In this document: one piece after another, positions 59,926 to 64,000 of the stretch
Numbering within the stretch: the first letter of the stretch is position 1
Layout: the number at the start of each line of letters is the position of its first letter
Notes under the pieces: model-generated
Database searches by the model: none
Seen by the model: the letters and a program-made list of their open reading frames with translations, nothing else
What the model was told of the DNA's origin: nothing
Origin: Oopsacas minuta
Lineage: Eukaryota > Porifera > Hexactinellida > Lyssacinosida > Leucopsacidae
Length of the DNA stretch: 64,000 nt
NCBI GenBank assembly: GCA_024704765.1
Contig: JAKMXF010000332.1
Coordinates: 1,171,080-1,235,079 of the forward strand
Direction of reading: 5' to 3'
Made by a program: the position numbers and the translations under genes

Positions 59926-61700
59926 AATATTATGATCTTTCATTACATATAATTATTTCAATTAATTATATTATTACTATATTTTCCAGATATAACATTA
60001 AAGCTATCATTTATCTCCACGAAATATATGTTCAATAAATAAAAATTCATCAAAAAAATAATACCCGATATACATAGCTGAAACTAAAAATAATACATAT
60101 AAGCACTGATACTAACGGAAAATTTATTCAATATTTCTAAAAGTAACAGTCGATTGAAATTATATTCTAACAAGTGACAGTAGGGAAAATTCTAACAAAT
60201 AACAGTCTCAAAATTCTAACAAATGCATGCACCTCATATTGACAAATTAACACCATCCATGGTCACTACTGTAACTCAAAAACCTGTCAACTTTATCATA
60301 ACAAATTATTAATATGAAATACAAAAGCATCTTTACATCATTTTCGTACATTAACTTTGAAATCAAAGATGCGATATTTGACGTTCTACAGCTCATCAAA
60401 GATGGGCCCATATTCTCTAAATAATGCTTACTAAGCATAGAAATTGGCACATTTTGAGAATTTTTTGTTTTGTTTGGAGACATGATATTCTACATATCTA
60501 TAATACATTTATTTGGGCATAAAGGTACTGTTTGTGCGATAGAAACCATTCTGTATACTAAGATAATATATCCGTACACTCCAAATATTCAAGGTTGATG
60601 GTACGGCTTATATAGAGAAGGCTATGCAATATGTATTACAATGGTATAGGAAGGCGGGTTTATACTACATTGTTATAAATAGGCCATACTGATTTGGCTT
60701 CCACGATTGTTGAGAAATAAACTTACAATTGGGAGTTCATATTAATGTGTCATCCATGGTCCGTACTATAACTCAAGAACTAGCCAACTTTAACATGACA
60801 ATGTATTTATATCTATTATAGAATTTGTAGATGGTTTATTTGTGTTCCGAATTGATTGAGGAACTTGTAAGAGCTAGAGACTTGAAATTTGGCATATGTC
60901 TGGAAGATGATAAATCTAGGAACAATTTCAAATATTTAAGGGATATCTCAAAAACTCTCTGAGATAGGTCTCAAAATGTATTGACCTATCAGATTCGAGG
61001 GTTTACCAATTGTGATATTATTAGCCATATCCTACAAAAGATAAGACCTAATCACTACTTTGGACCAGGGATAAGAGGAAGCGGATATATTTTGATTGGA
61101 AAATCAAAAATCACCGATAATATGAAACTGGTACATTTTCACCCGAATAATTGTATTATTCATATGCAAGAATTCACAAAAGCCACATTTGTAAAATTTT
61201 GAGATCAAAGTGACGTCATTTATTAGCGTAATTGGCAAAATATATATTAAAAACTGCTCCATCTTAGAAATCATGTGTAACGTTAATCAATGATCAATGT
61301 TCAAAATGTTTGGAATTCCAAATTATCTCAAAACGTCTCTGTACATATAAGAATTTTTTCATGAAAACTCTCACGTTTCTGGGTTATCGCACAAACTATG
61401 AATGTTACATGTTTTGCCAATATCCAGCTATAACTCGATTATTGTGGAAATTATAGTCAAATCAGGACAGCAATTTTTGTAGAATAAACCAAACTTCCCA
61501 TAACCTTGTGATACATTTGATATGACATCTCACAAGATTATTGCGTAATCTCAAAATGACCATATATGGGCATATTCATGACTGCGTCATATTGGCAAGA
61601 GATCGTTTCAAAATGTATCACAAGGTAAGTTGGGTCTAAACTATAAAATGGCTATCCTGTTTGACCATAATTTTCACGATAATCGAGTTATAAGTAGATA

Positions 61701-63031
61701 CGAGGGTCGTCCAAAAAGTTTTTAGAATGAATGCTGTAACTTCATTTCTTGCACACCAATACATCTTATATCTATAGTACACTATATTTATAACTACTCT
61801 AGTTAAAATATCTAAGCTTTTTATCTTTTATTACTTTTTTGACAGCTACTTATATAGTCAGCACTTGGCTCTTATTTTAAATTCGTACTTAATTATTCCT
61901 CATGGATTTACATTTGGAAAGGAGGGACTTTCGCGTAATGATTTTTTATGACTTTATGAGAAAACTCAGTCCTAAAGAATCACATATTCAACTTCAGGAC
62001 ACATTTGGAGAAAAATCACCATCTTTGGCTACAGTGTACAACTGGTACGGTGAATTTAACCGTGGACGAAAGACTCTAAGTGATGAGATGCGATCAGGAC
62101 GTCCTGCAGATGCGGTTAACCCAGAAAATATCCAGAAAGTTAAGAAAATAATCAAAAATGAGCGTCGAATCATAATTGACGAAATAATGAGTTATTTAGA
62201 CATCAGCAGAGGAAGCCTCCATGCCATACTTCATGAACACTCTTGGTGAGGAAAGTGGCTGCACGTTGGATTCCACATAAACTTTCTGAAGAACAAATGA
62301 CAACTCGAGTGGATTGGTGCAAATTTATGATCAGAAAATTCGATCATGGTCGTTCAAAGCTATTGAATACATTAATTACGGGAGATGAGACTTGGATTTA
62401 CCAATATGACCCAGAGACGAAGCAACAATCTTCAGTTTGGCTTTTTCCAGATGATGATCCCCCTCAAAAATTGAGACGTGCACGAAGTGGCAACAAGCAA
62501 ATGGTCGCCAGTTTCATCTCTAATAAGGGACATGTTGCTACTATTCCCCTTATAGAGCAAAAGACTGTAACTGCGAATTGGTATGTCAACATTTGCATGC
62601 CTCAGGTGATAGAAAAGTGGAGCATTTTACATCCTAAAGCCTACCTCACCTCACTTCAATGGCACCATGACAATGCAAGTGCACACAAGGCAGCTTTAAC
62701 AATGGATTTCTTTGCAGAAAATGGTATAAAATTGATACCCCATCCAGCATATTCCCCAGATTTGGCGCCATGCGACTTCTTTCTTTTCCCTAAACTAAAA
62801 AAGAAGATCAAAGGGGTTCATTTCGATAGTGCAGAAGAGGCAAGACTGGCTTATAATGGGGCCCTCCAAGACCTAACCAAAGAAGACTGGGAAAATTGTT
62901 TTGAAAGTTGGTTTAGAAGGATGGATTTATACATACAGTCATCTGGTATTTACTTCGAGAAACTATAAAAAAATAATCCATTTCCTACTATTCTTTCACA
63001 TAGATTCTAAAAACTTTTTGGACTACCCTCG
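61701..63031 (+). mobile_element. Mariner transposon, nearly intact
   Basis: The ends CGAGGGTCGTCCAAAAAGTT and AACTTTTTGGACTACCCTCG are near-perfect inverses bounded by TA at 61699-61700 and 63032-63033. It is 1331 bp long. It interrupts the inverted-repeat element and is the least damaged element in the window. Confidence 0.95.
61902..62968 (+). pseudogene. Mariner transposase, single frameshift
   Basis: An ATG at 61902 (MDLHLERRDFRVMIFYDF) starts two helix-turn-helix domains with the linker DEMRSGRP. A single one-base shift near 62240 separates the frames ending at 62249 and starting at 62243. The second half has WIPHKLS (the WVPHEL motif), TGDETWIYQYD (first D), HHDNASAHKAA (second D) and YSPDLAPCDFFLFPKLK (third D). 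The spacing between second and third D is 34, so it is classical mariner. The product would be about 350 residues, full length. No other stop was seen, so the copy is probably recent. Confidence 0.94.
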
Positions 63032-63434
63032 TATTGGCAAAAACATGTGACATCCATAGTTTGTGCGATAACCCAGAAACGTGAGATTTTATCATTAAAA
63101 AATTCTTATATATACAGAGACGTTTTGAGAGAATTTGGTATTCCAACATTTTGAGCATAGATAAATAATTAACGACACACATGCTTCAGGGAGCAGTTGT
63201 AATATATATGTGCCAATTCCGCTAACAAATGACGCAACATCGATCTAAAAATTTCCACAAATGTGGCTTTTGTGAATTCTTACAGATTTATAATACGAGT
63301 ATTCAAGTGAAAATGCACCAGTTTCATATCATCGGTGATTATAGATTTTCTCATCAAAATATATGCATGGTCTAGTGAAAATTGACTCGGTGATCATCTT
63401 GAAGTGGGCTACGGATTACTCTATCATAAGTTAG

Positions 63435-64000
63435 GCTTTAACCCAGTTCAATTATGATGCAAAAATTACTCAATAGTTAATCAAATTCCAATTAGTCAAT
63501 CATGTGGCTATGCCTTGTTAATTGAAAATTACGCAATACGCAATAAACCAATACGTGAGAAACCAATGTAACCACCACTATATTGTGGATGATATATACA
63601 TTCTCAACAAATACATTTTTTGTAATTTAATAGCCAATTCAAAGTAAAAAACATGTTTACTTCAATCGTGTATTTGAACGACTTTCCGTATTGCTAGAGA
63701 AATAACTTGTTATTATTCGAAAGTATAGCGTTAGTGGATTACGAAAATGTCATCAGAAGTGTAAAATATGTGTGATGACTTAGCATTGAGGATTTGAAAA
63801 TTCTTCCATTTATTTTAACTATAATGTGTAATTGACCGGCTTCTCATTAATATTTTGATATAAGTTTTCTTCTACATAGTATTGATGATTGGTAGATTAT
63901 GTGTTGAAAATTTCTTTTTAAATTATTCATTACTTTTTGAAATACTTTATTTGGAAAAATTCAATGACGAAGTTAGACAAGGGTCACTTCAGTCACAAAT
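63435..64000. other. AT-rich end of the window
   Basis: Nothing beyond AT-rich unique-looking sequence is seen here: no frame of note, no terminal repeats and no RNA gene. Confidence 0.5.

Larger units (their letters stand above)
57312..60235 (+). mobile_element. MULE-type transposon, copy 2
   Basis: The left end GGGGCGCTGCATTTGTTAG and right end (inverse GAGGTGCATGCATTTGTTAG) are similar. They are followed inward by repeats of TTGTTAGAAT / TTGTCAGAA type on both sides. The flanks ATAGTGAC (57304-57311) and ATATTGAC (60236-60243) look like an 8-bp target duplication with one change, compatible with MULE. It contains a long decayed coding region and a Helitron-like insertion near the right end. 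Confidence 0.82.
56440..60760. repeat. Large inverted repeat enclosing MULE copy 2
   Basis: The left arm 56440-57032 and right arm 60238-60760 are reverse complements (for example TTGATGAGCTGTAGAACGTC at 56873 and GACGTTCTACAGCTCATCAA at 60379). A smaller palindrome (57041-57170 with 57225-57310) lies in the centre, next to the MULE insertion point. Same motif family as the inverted repeat at 42 kb. Confidence 0.75.
61040..63430. repeat. Long inverted repeat enclosing a mariner
   Basis: The left arm 61040-61420 and right arm 63034-63430 are reverse complements. Shared blocks include ATATGAAACTGGT, GAATTCACAAAAGCCACATT, TCAAAACGTCTCTGT and TTTCTGGGTTATCGCACAAA. After the left arm, 61420-61698 carries a second small palindrome (outer TATAACTCGATTAT and ATAATCGAGTTAT). 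The outer sequence belongs to the family at 49.86 kb. Confidence 0.8.

Noticed and set aside
1-64000. tRNA and rRNA genes
   Set aside because: No stretch with a convincing cloverleaf, internal promoter boxes or rRNA core was noticed by reading; a covariance-model scan would be decisive.

Overview
The window is AT-rich eukaryotic nuclear DNA, most likely from an invertebrate animal. It has GT-AG introns in phase with short exons, an exon of the anaphase-promoting complex subunit ANAPC2, and a dense, nested set of DNA transposons (hAT, mariner, Tc1-like, MULE, Helitron-like, MITEs, long inverted-repeat elements) plus one Ty3/Gypsy retrotransposon. I cannot name the species. No prokaryotic feature, rRNA, tRNA or CRISPR array was seen.

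Host-like sequence lies mainly in the first 23 kb. A cysteine-rich multi-exon gene runs on the minus strand off the left edge (exons between about 297 and 1738, introns all in phase). An unrecognised two-exon gene lies at 2432-3337 (+). The last exon of ANAPC2 is at 11921-12298 (-). An unrecognised three-exon locus with small frame breaks is at 13561-15131 (-). A tiny ORF with a 2A-like motif is at 15576-15698 (+). Two in-phase exons near the C-terminus of an unknown gene are at 17540-17906 (+). A decayed coding locus at 18235-22000 (-) is split by a hAT element.

The transposon layer is nested. hAT 4829-8498 holds mariner 5766-7098. hAT 19000-21493 splits the decayed locus. Tc1-like element 23964-25303 and Gypsy 25952-30286 flank and split an OTU-protease-like coding sequence, whose reading frame resumes after the Gypsy. 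hAT 35543-37876 is relatively fresh. A second Tc1-like element lies at 50203-51080; both Tc1-like elements have DD37E spacing. Two MULEs (51635-54605 and 57312-60235) share a FLYWCH-type N-terminus and TTGTCAGAAT-rich ends; the second also keeps a transposase core and a C-terminal RING finger. The second sits between the arms of a large inverted repeat. A nearly intact mariner (61701-63031) sits between the arms of another.

From about 38 to 50 kb no convincing gene was found. That stretch is fossil non-coding repeats: long palindromes, Helitron-like ends and pogo-like MITE remnants. Several elements have exact 8-bp or TA target duplications, which give a reliable order of insertion. Almost all transposase genes carry frameshifts or stops, so most appear inactive as they stand.
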